From positions 4,225,001-4,289,000 of the forward strand of contig NC_010571.1 in NCBI RefSeq assembly GCF_000019965.1: 64,000 nt of DNA, read 5' to 3'. This document shows, one piece after another, positions 18,954-27,502 of the stretch. The notes under the pieces were generated by a model. It was not told the DNA's origin and searched no databases. It saw nothing but the letters and a program-made list of their open reading frames with translations. The position numbers and the translations under genes were made by a program. The stretch is from Opitutus terrae PB90-1. GTDB taxonomy: Bacteria; Verrucomicrobiota; Verrucomicrobiia; Opitutales; Opitutaceae. Numbering within the stretch: position 1 is the first letter of the stretch; every line of letters begins with the position of its first letter.

Positions 18954-19002
18954 GTACTCAAAACGGCAATCCGGCCGCCGAAGATATCATGTCTTTGAGT
19001 AC
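18954..19002. promoter_or_regulatory. Spaced 9-bp inverted repeat in the divergent promoter region
   Basis: GTACTCAAA (18954-18962) and TTTGAGTAC (18994-19002) are exact inverted copies 31 bases apart. They lie between the divergent sugar transferase (start 18766) and the export operon (start 19429). Arms this long with a three-turn spacing fit two operator half-sites or a looped hairpin. Upstream at 18838-18853 there is also a CCCGGG-CTAC-CCCGGG hairpin. Confidence 0.5.
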
Positions 19003-19240
19003 AGACGACACGCCTGAACCACCGCGCCGGTCCGCCGACGAGCCCCCGGCGCCCCCGGCGGTCGGGTCGGGGGCTTCTGTCGCGACGCCCGCCTCTTCCG
19101 GCCTCACGGCGGGCCTGCTCCCGCCCCCCTCGCTCCCGCCCCGCTCCTATCTCACCCGGCTCCGCGCCGTTGCGCCGACGAGCCTTAGCCCCACCCATAG
19201 GACTCGGCTGCGCGGCAGCTGGGTTGTTTCCAAATCGTTG

Positions 19241-19373
19241 CTGGGTGCCGCAGAACCTCGGGCACCAGTTCGCGGATAAGAGGTCAGTGGGCCGGGTGAA
19301 ACTTCCCAGCCACGCGGGAATTTCGATCCCGCACCGGTTTTTTCGAAACCGGCGCGAGACCTAGCTTGGCACC
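19241..19373 (+). other. Hairpin-rich leader before the polysaccharide export genes (candidate structured RNA)
   Basis: Three hairpins are visible on the plus strand: CTGGGTGCC with GGCACCAG (19241-19268, one bulged G), GCGGGA with TCCCGC (19314-19332), and CCGGTTT with AAACCGG (19334-19352). GGTGCC at 19244-19249 can also pair with a second GGCACC at 19368-19373, which would exclude the first pairing. AGGTC (19281-19285) can pair with GACCT (19358-19362) around the two inner hairpins. The stretch ends 55 bases before the ATG at 19429. It does not match a c-di-GMP (GEMM) riboswitch or another motif I know. The structure is read by eye and not energy-tested. Confidence 0.4.
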
Positions 19374-19428
19374 TTCTGGCGAATCGGTGGGCGTCCAGCT
19401 CGCTTCGCCCAACTCCCAACACACCACG

Positions 19429-20712
19429 ATGAACATTCGACAATTCCTCCTGCTGGCCGGCGCCACGGGCGCCGCGCTGGGCACCGCCCCGGCGGTTTTT
19501 GGTTTCGCGGAAGTCGCCCGCGGCGAACTGCTCCTCTCGACGAGCGGCCGCGCCATGTATGACTCGCGCGTCTTCGGCGGCTATCGTTCCGGCGACGACT
19601 ACATCTTCAGCCTCGATCCGAAGCTGATCTACAAGCGCGAGGCCGGGCAGATCAAAATGGAGGCCGACCTCGGCGCGCGCATCAATCGCTACCTTGATTA
19701 TACCTCGTTCAATTCCGAGGACCTCGTCGCCTCGTTGACGCTGCGACTCCCCCCGGGCGGCACTTCCCTCGCCTCCGGCTCCTTCCTCGTCAGCTACGAT
19801 GAGCGCACGGACGTCAACTACGACGTGAACCGCCGGCTACGCGAAAAGAGCTTTCTCGCCGACCTGGAGACCAGCATACCCGTTAGCCTCAAGGTGGCGG
19901 TGCTGCTCGAGGGCATGTTTCGCAAGGACGAGCGCAACCAATTCAGCGACCGCGAAACCCGCTCGGGCTCCGTGGGCGTGCGCTACCAGAACTTTCTGGG
20001 CGGCAGCCGGCTCGACCTGCGCTACCGCCGGCTGGAGGTGGAGACCAGCGGCGGCAATGAGTTCGGCATCCCGCTGGACCAGAGCAGCGACATTTACAGC
20101 GCCACATTTTCCCGGCCGCTTTACGAGGAAATCGTGCGCGGCTTCGTGAGCTACGGCTATCGCGTGCTGCATCGTTCGCGCGCGGAGGTGTTCGGCGGCG
20201 ACGCGAGCGAGGGCGGATCGATCTTCTCGATCGGAATCCAGGGGCCATTTCTGCCGCCGAGCCGGTTCCCGAAACTCGATAGTTCGCTTTCGTTCAGCTA
20301 CATGAAGGCGGAGACCCCGGGTCTCAACGACTCCACCGGCGAACGGTTCCACGGCAACCTGAGCCTCGCGTGGCAGGCGCGCGAGCGCACGAAGCTGACC
20401 TTCAATGCGCGGCGCTCATTGGATCTCTCGGTCGAGGACCGCACCGTCGAGACGACCTCGGTGTTTTTTGGCGTGGACCAAGCTATCGGCAATTTCATGA
20501 CGGGGAATCTGTCGGCCGGCTACGAAGCGCGCGACTATCGCGCGCCGACACGCGAAGATGACGCCTTCATCTTCCGCAGCTCGCTGCATTACCGGATCAC
20601 CCGTTCGTGGTCCGCCACCGGGGAATACCGGTTGCGCGCCACCGACTCGACCTCGCGCGTCGCCGATTACGCCCGGCACGTCGTGGTGCTCTCAGGCAAC
20701 TACACGTTCTGA
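19429..20712 (+). CDS. Outer-membrane beta-barrel protein of the exopolysaccharide operon (EpsL-like)
   Basis: This 427-residue protein is a predicted outer-membrane barrel. The ATG at 19429 gives a signal peptide (MNIRQFLLLAGATGAAL, ending near VFGFA). The rest alternates polar and hydrophobic residues with many aromatic strand ends (YIFSLDPKLIYKREAG, IVRGFVSYGYRVLHRS) and ends in LSGNYTF, the C-terminal aromatic signature of barrels. Size and position resemble EpsL-like barrel proteins of exosortase-associated operons, whose role in export or surface attachment is not settled. It heads the plus-strand operon with the Wza-like gene 12 bases downstream. Confidence 0.8.
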   Translation: MNIRQFLLLAGATGAALGTAPAVFGFAEVARGELLLSTSGRAMYDSRVFGGYRSGDDYIFSLDPKLIYKREAGQIKMEADLGARINRYLDYTSFNSEDLVASLTLRLPPGGTSLASGSFLVSYDERTDVNYDVNRRLREKSFLADLETSIPVSLKVAVLLEGMFRKDERNQFSDRETRSGSVGVRYQNFLGGSRLDLRYRRLEVETSGGNEFGIPLDQSSDIYSATFSRPLYEEIVRGFVSYGYRVLHRSRAEVFGGDASEGGSIFSIGIQGPFLPPSRFPKLDSSLSFSYMKAETPGLNDSTGERFHGNLSLAWQARERTKLTFNARRSLDLSVEDRTVETTSVFFGVDQAIGNFMTGNLSAGYEARDYRAPTREDDAFIFRSSLHYRITRSWSATGEYRLRATDSTSRVADYARHVVVLSGNYTF

Positions 20713-20724
20713 TTTCGTTTCGCT

Positions 20725-21363
20725 ATGCGCTGCTTCCGTCTGCTTGCTCCCGCCCTGCTTCTGTTCGCCACCGCATCGGCCCAGCTCGAGCCGCCTCCCG
20801 GGCCCGCGGCCCCGATGCCCGCGGCGAACGACACCGACCCTTCCTACCGCCTGGCGGCCGGCGACTCCCTTTCCGTCAACCTCTACGGCGAACCCGACAT
20901 GTCGGCGTCACAGCGGCTCGACAATAATGGCGTGCTGCGTCTGCCGATGATCGGCGAGGTGAAGCTCGGCGGGCTGACCGTGCGCGAGGCGGAGGCGACC
21001 CTCGAGAAGCTCTACCAGTCGCGCGAATTGCTGAAGAAGCCGCTCGTGACGATCAACGTGAGCAATTACGCGCTGCGCGAGGTGTCCGTCCTCGGGGCGG
21101 TGCGTTCTCCGGGCAACTTCCAATTCCCGAAGGAAACCACGAGCCTCGACATCGCCGATCTGATTACCCGGCTCGGCGGGTTCACTCCGACCGCGAAGTC
21201 GGACGCCGTGAGCGTGATTCGGCGGAAACCGGACGGCACGGAAGAAGTCACCACGGTCGATGTGGAACGCATGATCTCAGGACGACGTCGGGGCGACTCG
21301 ACCCGGCGCGAGTTTGCCGTCTTCCCTGGCGACCGCATCTGGGTACCCGAGCGTCTCTTCTAA
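20725..21363 (+). CDS. Polysaccharide export protein, Wza/EpsA-like (Poly_export + SLBB)
   Basis: The 212-residue secreted protein has a signal peptide (MRCFRLLAPALLLFATASA), a Pro-rich linker and a polysaccharide-export domain (YRLAAGDSLSVNLYGEPDMS, about 43-125). An SLBB fold follows (REVSVLGAVRSPGNFQF, about 118-200), and the protein ends at FPGDRIWVPERLF. It would form the outer-membrane or periplasmic end of the export channel. It is shorter than Wza (about 380 residues), lacks a lipobox Cys and has one SLBB unit, as in other exosortase-linked export proteins. The barrel protein encoded just upstream may supply the pore, which is inference. Confidence 0.92.
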   Translation: MRCFRLLAPALLLFATASAQLEPPPGPAAPMPAANDTDPSYRLAAGDSLSVNLYGEPDMSASQRLDNNGVLRLPMIGEVKLGGLTVREAEATLEKLYQSRELLKKPLVTINVSNYALREVSVLGAVRSPGNFQFPKETTSLDIADLITRLGGFTPTAKSDAVSVIRRKPDGTEEVTTVDVERMISGRRRGDSTRREFAVFPGDRIWVPERLF

Positions 21364-21399
21364 TCCGCGTCGCGTCAGCATTCCTCCCTTTCCCTGCCC

Positions 21400-23568
21400 A
21401 TGCCCACTTCGAAAAAACCGGCGGCCGACCGCCGCAATCCTCAGGCGAACACTGGATTTCGTATCACGCCGCGCGATCTGCTGCAGATGTTTCAGGAGCG
21501 GTGGCTGCTCGGCCTGTTCCTCGGCGCGATCGCCGCGGGTGTGTTCGTCTATTTTCAGCCGGAGAAGGTGCCGCTCTACTACAGCGAGGTCAGCCTGCTC
21601 TTCGAGACCCGCAAGGATCGCGTGCTCAACATCCAGGACGTGGTCGACACAGGGGTGCGCAGCACCACGGAGCTCAACGTCCACGCCGAACAACTGCGGA
21701 GCCAGACGTTTTTTGAATACGTGCTCACGTCCTTCAACAAGGAGGAAGCGGAGCGGATTCAGCGGCCGTATCGCGATCCGACCCAGCCCGACAAGCCGGT
21801 GCCGTCGCTCGCGGAGATCATCCGACCGAACCTCACCATCTTCGCGCGACGTAACACCACGATCCTCGTAGTCGGCGTCACCAACCGCAACCCGGAGAAC
21901 GCCGCGCTGATCGCGAATCGCTTCGCGCGACGCTACATCGATTACAACCTCGACCGCGCCAACAGCGGCACCAACTCCGCGATCATCTTCCTGCGCAACC
22001 AGGCGGAGGAACTTCGCGCGCAGGTCGAAGCCGTCGAGTCCTCGCTGCAGGAATTCCGCGCGCGGAACAACATCGCGGCCTTGGGCGAAAACCAGAACGT
22101 CGTGCTGCAGAAGGTCGGCACCGTCGGCACCGCCCTGGTGCGGGCGCAGATGGAACAGGTCGAGATGCGCTCGGTGCTGGATAAGATCGACGAGTACCGC
22201 AAGGAGGGCAAAGACCTCTTCGAGATCCCGGCCATCCTCGGCTACGGCCAGGTCAGCGCGTTGCGCACGCGCTACGCCGAACTGCAGGCGCAGCGAAAGC
22301 TGCTGGGCGAGAAATATCTTCGGCTGCATCCGAAGATGACCCAAAACGAGCTCGAGACCACCGAGACCAAGCGGCTGCTCGACGAAGCGGCCGCGCAGGC
22401 CATCGCGAACCTCGAGACGCGCAACCGCATCGCTGCGCAACACGAGATCCGGCTGCGCGCCGAGCTCGAGCAGGCCGAACGCAGCGCGCACGAGTTGGAC
22501 AAGACCTCCGTCGACTACAAGTTCCTCGAACAGGATGCCGCCACCAAGCGCGCCACCTACTCGCGCATCGTCGACCGGCTCAACGAAGCCAGCGTCGCGA
22601 GCCAGATGGAGAACACCAACATCAAGATTTTCGATCCGGCCTACGTGCCGGGTGGACCGATCGGCGACGCGCTGGCGATCCTGATCGCGAAGGCGAGCTT
22701 CATCGGCGTCGGCTTGTTCGTGCTCATCCCGCTCGGGATGGGATTGATGGATACCCGCATCAAAACGGTCTCGCATGTCGAGGACGCGCTGGGCGAAGTC
22801 CTGCTGGGCGCGGTGAAAACGATCGACGGCTTGGGCGAGATCGAGCGCGCGCACGTCTACCGCCTGCACAAGGACGACGGGCTCACGGAGAGCTACCGCG
22901 GCATCTACAGCGCCATCGACATCCACTCGACGGAGCCTTTCCCCAAAGCGATCATCAGCACCAGCAGTATGCCCGGTGATGGCAAGAGTCTCACCGCGAG
23001 CAACCTCGCCGCGGCCTTCGCCGCGCATGGCCGGCGCACCCTGCTCGTCGATTGCGATCTCCGGCGGCCCGTACTGCACCGTTATTTCGGCGTCGATTTG
23101 AGCAACGGCTGGATTCGCGCGCTCGCGACCAGCGCCGCCGGCGGGCAGCCGCCGCCGCTCCCGACCACGATCGCGTTTTCCGAAAATCTGGATCTGCTCC
23201 CGTCCGGCGGGGTCGCGAAGAACCCGACCGAAACGCTCGAGCGTTTCGTCACGTCCGGCATGCTCAAGCGGCTGCTCGAGCGTTACGATCTCGTGATCCT
23301 CGACACGCCGCCCGTGGCCGTCTTCCCGGACGCGCTGTTGCTCAGCCGCTACTGCAAGGAGCTCATCTTCGTCTGCAAATACGGCTCGGTCCGTCTCAAC
23401 AGCGTCCGCAAGACGCTGGCTCGCGTGCACGAGACCGGCATCAAGGTGCTGGGCCTGGTGATCAACCAAATGCCGGAGTCACGCTTCCGTGCCTCGGGCT
23501 ACGAGGGCTACGGCGCCTACGGTCAGGACTACTATCAGGCCTACGCGAAGACCTCCGCCGCGCAGTAA
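21400..23568 (+). CDS. Polysaccharide co-polymerase / BY-type tyrosine kinase (Wzc-like)
   Basis: The 722-residue inner-membrane protein should control chain length and couple synthesis to export. It has a first membrane helix (about 38-56), a Wzz domain, a long coiled-coil periplasmic part (about 190-410) and a second helix (about 424-447). A cytoplasmic kinase of the CpsD/CapB type follows: Walker A SSMPGDGKS near 525, Walker A' LLVDCDLRRPV near 550, and Walker B LVILDTPPVAVFPD near 635. The C-terminus is Tyr-rich (GYEGYGAYGQDYYQAYAK), the usual autophosphorylation cluster. Fusion of co-polymerase and kinase in one chain is the proteobacterial arrangement. It lies 36 bases after the Wza-like gene. 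Confidence 0.95.
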   Translation: MPTSKKPAADRRNPQANTGFRITPRDLLQMFQERWLLGLFLGAIAAGVFVYFQPEKVPLYYSEVSLLFETRKDRVLNIQDVVDTGVRSTTELNVHAEQLRSQTFFEYVLTSFNKEEAERIQRPYRDPTQPDKPVPSLAEIIRPNLTIFARRNTTILVVGVTNRNPENAALIANRFARRYIDYNLDRANSGTNSAIIFLRNQAEELRAQVEAVESSLQEFRARNNIAALGENQNVVLQKVGTVGTALVRAQMEQVEMRSVLDKIDEYRKEGKDLFEIPAILGYGQVSALRTRYAELQAQRKLLGEKYLRLHPKMTQNELETTETKRLLDEAAAQAIANLETRNRIAAQHEIRLRAELEQAERSAHELDKTSVDYKFLEQDAATKRATYSRIVDRLNEASVASQMENTNIKIFDPAYVPGGPIGDALAILIAKASFIGVGLFVLIPLGMGLMDTRIKTVSHVEDALGEVLLGAVKTIDGLGEIERAHVYRLHKDDGLTESYRGIYSAIDIHSTEPFPKAIISTSSMPGDGKSLTASNLAAAFAAHGRRTLLVDCDLRRPVLHRYFGVDLSNGWIRALATSAAGGQPPPLPTTIAFSENLDLLPSGGVAKNPTETLERFVTSGMLKRLLERYDLVILDTPPVAVFPDALLLSRYCKELIFVCKYGSVRLNSVRKTLARVHETGIKVLGLVINQMPESRFRASGYEGYGAYGQDYYQAYAKTSAAQ

Positions 23569-23586
23569 CCGCGCTGCGCGCGCCGC

Positions 23587-25092
23587 GTGAAGACGCTCAA
23601 CCAGACTCGCGCTGCGTTGCTGGCCGACGCGTTGCGCGCGGTCAGTGCGGTCGTGCTGCTCACCACGCTTTTCCTCGCTCCCTTGAACTACGGCTCCACC
23701 CGCCCGCTGCCTTTCGAAACCCTGATCGCGCTCTGCGCGATCGGCGGCGGCGCCTGGCTTCTCGCCGGCGCCTTCGTGGGGGCGTGGTCCCTGCCGCCCT
23801 GGCCGGCGCAACTCGGGATCGGATTAATTATGCTCGCCGGCGCGGCTTGGCTGTTGGTGCTGGCGCCGCCGGACGTGCCGGCGTTCACGCACGCCCATTG
23901 GGGCCGGATCGCGCGGCGGTGGCCGCACAGCGTCGTGCCGCGCGAATTCGGCTTGCTGCTCGCATGGGCCGCGGCCGGCGCGCTTGGCTTTCTGGCGTTT
24001 TGCGATCTCGCCCGCGACTTCATTTGGCGGCGGGCCATCGCGGCGGTCATTCTGGTCGCGGGTGTCGCCGTGGCGACGCTGGGGTTGCTGCAGAACGCGA
24101 CCGGCGCCCGTGGAATCTTCTGGGAACACGTGGCCCGGATGCCGGGCACATTCTTCGGACCGTTCTACCACCACACGTCTGCCGGCGCCTACCTCAACCT
24201 GGTATGGCCGATGGGGCTGGCGCTCGCGCTGACCGGTCTGCAGCGGCCGCACGGCAGCGCCCGGCTGCGCGCGGTGATCTATGGCTCCCTCGCCGGCGTC
24301 ACCCTCGTGCTGGTGGCCCACGTCGCGCACGTTTCGCGCTTTCCCCAGGTGATCGCGCTCGGCGCGCTTGTGGGCTTCGCGGTCTGGAGCGGAGCATGGA
24401 CCCTGCTGGGCCGGATTCGGCATCTGCGCTGGGCGCTCGGCGCGCTCCTCGTGGCGCTGGTGCTGGGCCTCACGATGTTTGGCGGCGGCCGCGCCCACCG
24501 GATCGCGGAACGCTGGCAGCTCCTGCGCGTTGAGGGTCTCATGGGGGGACGGCCCGCGGTCGCCCCCGCCCCGCCCGCCGACTGGCCGCGGCTGATGCGG
24601 GACGATTTGTTCGTGCCTTCGGATCACCGCCAGTACCCGCTCGGCGATCGCGGCGCGGCTTATGCCACCGCGCTCGCGGCCGTGGCGGATCGGCCCTGGT
24701 TCGGCTGGGGGCCCGGCGGCTGGACCGCGGCGGCGGCGGCGCACTCGGTCGATCCGTTCATCCGCACCTTCTTCCTCTACCTTCAGTTCACGCACAGCGA
24801 TTACCTGCAAACCGTCGTGGAATGGGGCCTCATCGGCGCCACCGGCTGGCTGTTGGTGCTGCCCGCCGCCGCGCTGCACGCCTTCGTCCGCCTGAGCCGC
24901 CAACCCGCGCGGGATGTGCTGGGCGCCGGCGCCGCCGTCGCCCTGAGTACCGTGCTCGTGCAGGCGACCATCGATTTTCCCCTGCAGATTCCGGCGCTTC
25001 TGTTCACCGCGCTCGCCCTCGCGGCGGTGGCTTGGACGGTTCCCGGCGCACGAATTGCCCAGATTGCTGTCTCTCCAACTTCTCTGACATGA
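23587..25092 (+). CDS. O-antigen ligase / Wzy-like polymerase membrane protein (first copy)
   Basis: This polytopic protein of about 501 residues has ten or more hydrophobic helices. The features near residues 365-430 (PWFGWGPGGW, then FTHSDYLQTVVEWGLIGATG) are typical of the large loop and following helix of the Wzy_C/O-antigen ligase family. It starts at a GTG 18 bases after the kinase gene and overlaps the ABC permease gene by ATGA. Members either polymerise repeat units or ligate glycans to an acceptor; sequence does not decide which. A second, more divergent relative is encoded at 38501-39871. Confidence 0.85.
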   Translation: MKTLNQTRAALLADALRAVSAVVLLTTLFLAPLNYGSTRPLPFETLIALCAIGGGAWLLAGAFVGAWSLPPWPAQLGIGLIMLAGAAWLLVLAPPDVPAFTHAHWGRIARRWPHSVVPREFGLLLAWAAAGALGFLAFCDLARDFIWRRAIAAVILVAGVAVATLGLLQNATGARGIFWEHVARMPGTFFGPFYHHTSAGAYLNLVWPMGLALALTGLQRPHGSARLRAVIYGSLAGVTLVLVAHVAHVSRFPQVIALGALVGFAVWSGAWTLLGRIRHLRWALGALLVALVLGLTMFGGGRAHRIAERWQLLRVEGLMGGRPAVAPAPPADWPRLMRDDLFVPSDHRQYPLGDRGAAYATALAAVADRPWFGWGPGGWTAAAAAHSVDPFIRTFFLYLQFTHSDYLQTVVEWGLIGATGWLLVLPAAALHAFVRLSRQPARDVLGAGAAVALSTVLVQATIDFPLQIPALLFTALALAAVAWTVPGARIAQIAVSPTSLT

Positions 25093-25961
25093 GCGTATTC
25101 AATCCGACCGACGAAATCGTCATCCGCCCCAACCAGTCCTGGCTGCGCATCGACTGGCGCGGGCTCCTGAAATATCGCGATCTCGTGATGCTGATGGTTC
25201 GGCGCGACTTCATCGCGCGCTACAAGCAGACCATCCTGGGGCCGGCGTGGTTTGTCATCAACCCGGTGCTTACCTCGCTCACCTTCACGCTCGTCTTCAG
25301 CCGCGTGCTGGGCGTTTCGACCAGCGGCGTGCCGCCGGTGCTCTTCTATCTCTCGGGCATGCTCGGCTGGTCCTATTTCTCGAATCTCATGCACACGACG
25401 AGCTCGGCGTTGCTCACGAACGCGAGCCTCTTTGGCAAGGTGTACTTTCCGCGGCTGATCGTGCCGATCTCGATGTCGATTTCCAGCTGCATCGCGTTCG
25501 CAATCCAGCTCTGCACCCTGCTGGCGGTCGTGGCGTTTCACTCCCTCACCGGTCGCTACGATGCGGATTGGGGCCGCATCGGGCTCGCGCTCCTCATCCT
25601 CCCGACGGTCGTGCTCCACACCGCCATGCTCGCGCTCGGCGTGGGCCTGTCGCTGGCGTCGATCACCGTCAAGTATCGCGATTTTCAGCACCTCGTCACC
25701 TTCCTGCTGCAGATCTGGATGTATCTCACGCCGGTGATCTTCCCCTTTAGTCGGATCCAGGCGCGGTTTCCGGATCATGCGTGGCTGGCGGCGCTCAATC
25801 CGATGTCCGCCATCGTCGAGAACATCCGGTCGCTGTTTTTCGGCCTGCCCGGCATGCCCTCGTCCTACATGGCGCTCTCGATCGGCGTCGCCGTCACCTT
25901 GTTCACTTTCGGCGTACTGATGTATCAGCGCACCGCGCGTACGTTCATCGACACCGTGTAG
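25089..25961 (+). CDS. ABC transporter permease for polysaccharide export (Wzm-like)
   Basis: This 290-residue inner-membrane protein belongs to the ABC-2 polysaccharide/polyol phosphate exporter family. After a polar N-terminus it has the conserved LVRRDF-like segment (MLMVRRDFIARYKQTILGPA) and about six membrane helices, with a late conserved stretch at LAALNPMSAIVENIRSLFFG. The ATG at 25089 overlaps the upstream stop as ATGA. It forms a transporter with the ATPase encoded 42 bases downstream. Such transporters move a completed lipid-linked glycan across the inner membrane, so their presence beside Wzy-like polymerases is notable. Confidence 0.93.
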   Translation: MSVFNPTDEIVIRPNQSWLRIDWRGLLKYRDLVMLMVRRDFIARYKQTILGPAWFVINPVLTSLTFTLVFSRVLGVSTSGVPPVLFYLSGMLGWSYFSNLMHTTSSALLTNASLFGKVYFPRLIVPISMSISSCIAFAIQLCTLLAVVAFHSLTGRYDADWGRIGLALLILPTVVLHTAMLALGVGLSLASITVKYRDFQHLVTFLLQIWMYLTPVIFPFSRIQARFPDHAWLAALNPMSAIVENIRSLFFGLPGMPSSYMALSIGVAVTLFTFGVLMYQRTARTFIDTV

Positions 25962-26003
25962 CCCGCACTGCGCCCGCTTCCCATTTCCTTCTTTCCCTGA
26001 TCC

Positions 26004-27311
26004 ATGTCCCACCCGGCCATTTCCATCCGCAACATCTCAAAAAAGTACCGTCTCGGTCTCATCGGCATGACCACGCTGCGCGACGAGCTGCAGCGGCGCT
26101 GGGCTCGGCTGCGTCGCGACGATCTCGCGCTGGGCGTAAAGAACAACGTCCGCAATCGCGGCGCCGAATTCTGGGCCTTGCGCGACATCTCCTTCGACGT
26201 CCAGCCCGGCGAGGTCGTGGGCCTCATCGGCCGCAACGGCGCCGGCAAGAGTACCCTGCTCAAGGTACTCAGCCGGATTACCGAGCCCACGCTCGGCGAA
26301 ATCCGCTTGCGCGGCCGCGTCGCCAGCCTGCTCGAGGTCGGCACCGGCTTCCACCCGGAGCTCAGCGGCCGCGAAAACATTTTCCTCAACGGCGCCGTGC
26401 TCGGCATGACGCGCGCCGAGACCCGGCGGAAGTTCGACGAGATCGTGGAGTTCTCCGAAATCGGCAAGTTCCTCGATACGCCCGTCAAGCGTTACTCGAG
26501 CGGCATGTATGTCCGGCTCGCCTTCGCCGTCGCCGCGCATCTCGATCCCGAGATCCTGATTGTCGACGAGGTGCTCGCGGTGGGCGACGTCGCCTTCCAG
26601 CGCAAGTGCCTCGGCAAGGTGAAGGAGATTTCGCAGGGCCAGCACCGCACGGTGATCTTCGTCAGCCACAACATGAACGCGGTGGAGAACATCTGCACCC
26701 ACGGCGTCATGCTGCGCAACGGCCAACTCGTGCGCGAGGGCAGCGACGTCCGCGACATCATCCGGCAGTATCTCGCCGACGGGCTCAATCCCGACCAGGA
26801 GCCGGTCTGGCAGAACGACACGCACCAACTGAAGAACGACTACTGTCGGATCGATCGCTTCCTGCTCGCCGATCCGCAGGGCGACCCGCTGCGCGAAACG
26901 GTGCGCAACGACACCTCCGTGAGCGTGATCATCGAGGGCGAAATCCTGAAGCCGAATCCGAACCTCCAGTGCGGCTACGGGCTTTTTAGCGATGAGATGG
27001 ACCTGCTCTACATCAGCACGCATCTCGACCAGCCGGAATCGGAATGGGTCGAGCTGCCGCGCGGCTCCTTCCGGCTCACCACGAAAATCCCTCGCCGTTT
27101 TCTGAACGAGGGCCGCTATCACGTCGGCTTGTTCTTCGCGTTGAATCGCCGCGAAAAACTCTGCGAGCCCGGCGGCAAGGGCTCGCCGATGCTCACGTTC
27201 GAGATCCGGGGCGGGCTCAGCGATTCGCCGGCGTTCATGTCGCGGCGCTCGGGTTTCCTCAGTCCGATCTTGGAATGGGAGACGCGCACCGGCGTCGAGC
27301 TGCTGGCCTGA
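26004..27311 (+). CDS. ABC transporter ATP-binding protein with glycan-binding C-terminal domain (Wzt-like)
   Basis: The 435-residue ATPase partners the permease upstream. Walker A (GRNGAGKST, about 76-84), the signature (YSSGMYVRLAFA, about 163-174) and Walker B (ILIVDEVLAVGD, about 184-195) are intact, with an H-switch in FVSHNMNAVE. Beyond residue 255 there is a beta-rich extension of about 180 residues, as in Wzt proteins whose C-terminal domain recognises the terminal modification of the polymer before export. This suggests the exported chain carries a specific end group. Confidence 0.94.
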   Translation: MSHPAISIRNISKKYRLGLIGMTTLRDELQRRWARLRRDDLALGVKNNVRNRGAEFWALRDISFDVQPGEVVGLIGRNGAGKSTLLKVLSRITEPTLGEIRLRGRVASLLEVGTGFHPELSGRENIFLNGAVLGMTRAETRRKFDEIVEFSEIGKFLDTPVKRYSSGMYVRLAFAVAAHLDPEILIVDEVLAVGDVAFQRKCLGKVKEISQGQHRTVIFVSHNMNAVENICTHGVMLRNGQLVREGSDVRDIIRQYLADGLNPDQEPVWQNDTHQLKNDYCRIDRFLLADPQGDPLRETVRNDTSVSVIIEGEILKPNPNLQCGYGLFSDEMDLLYISTHLDQPESEWVELPRGSFRLTTKIPRRFLNEGRYHVGLFFALNRREKLCEPGGKGSPMLTFEIRGGLSDSPAFMSRRSGFLSPILEWETRTGVELLA

Positions 27312-27502
27312 ACCTCGCTCCGTGACACCGCCCACGCTGCCGCACCCATGCTCCGTCCCGCCTCCCTTCGTCCGCCGGTGTCGGCCGGCTCTCGCGCCGG
27401 CGCGATCGTGACGTTCGGGCGCGAACGGCGCTGCGACGGTTCATCTCCTTCGCGCCGACGAGGCACTCCCGCCGCCGCGGCGTGACCAAGCGGTGTTTCG
27501 TC

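Noticed and set aside
18989-19279. Small Pro/Ser-rich open frame (MSLSTDDTPEPPRR...) between the sugar transferase and the export operon
   Set aside because: No ribosome binding site, no recognisable domain, it starts inside an inverted repeat and runs into the hairpin-rich leader; low-complexity content is typical of non-coding GC-rich DNA. It is not excluded as a leader peptide.
18821-19428. A c-di-GMP (GEMM) riboswitch in front of the EPS operon
   Set aside because: I looked for the conserved GEMM core and tetraloop-receptor pattern and did not find it; the hairpins present do not fit.
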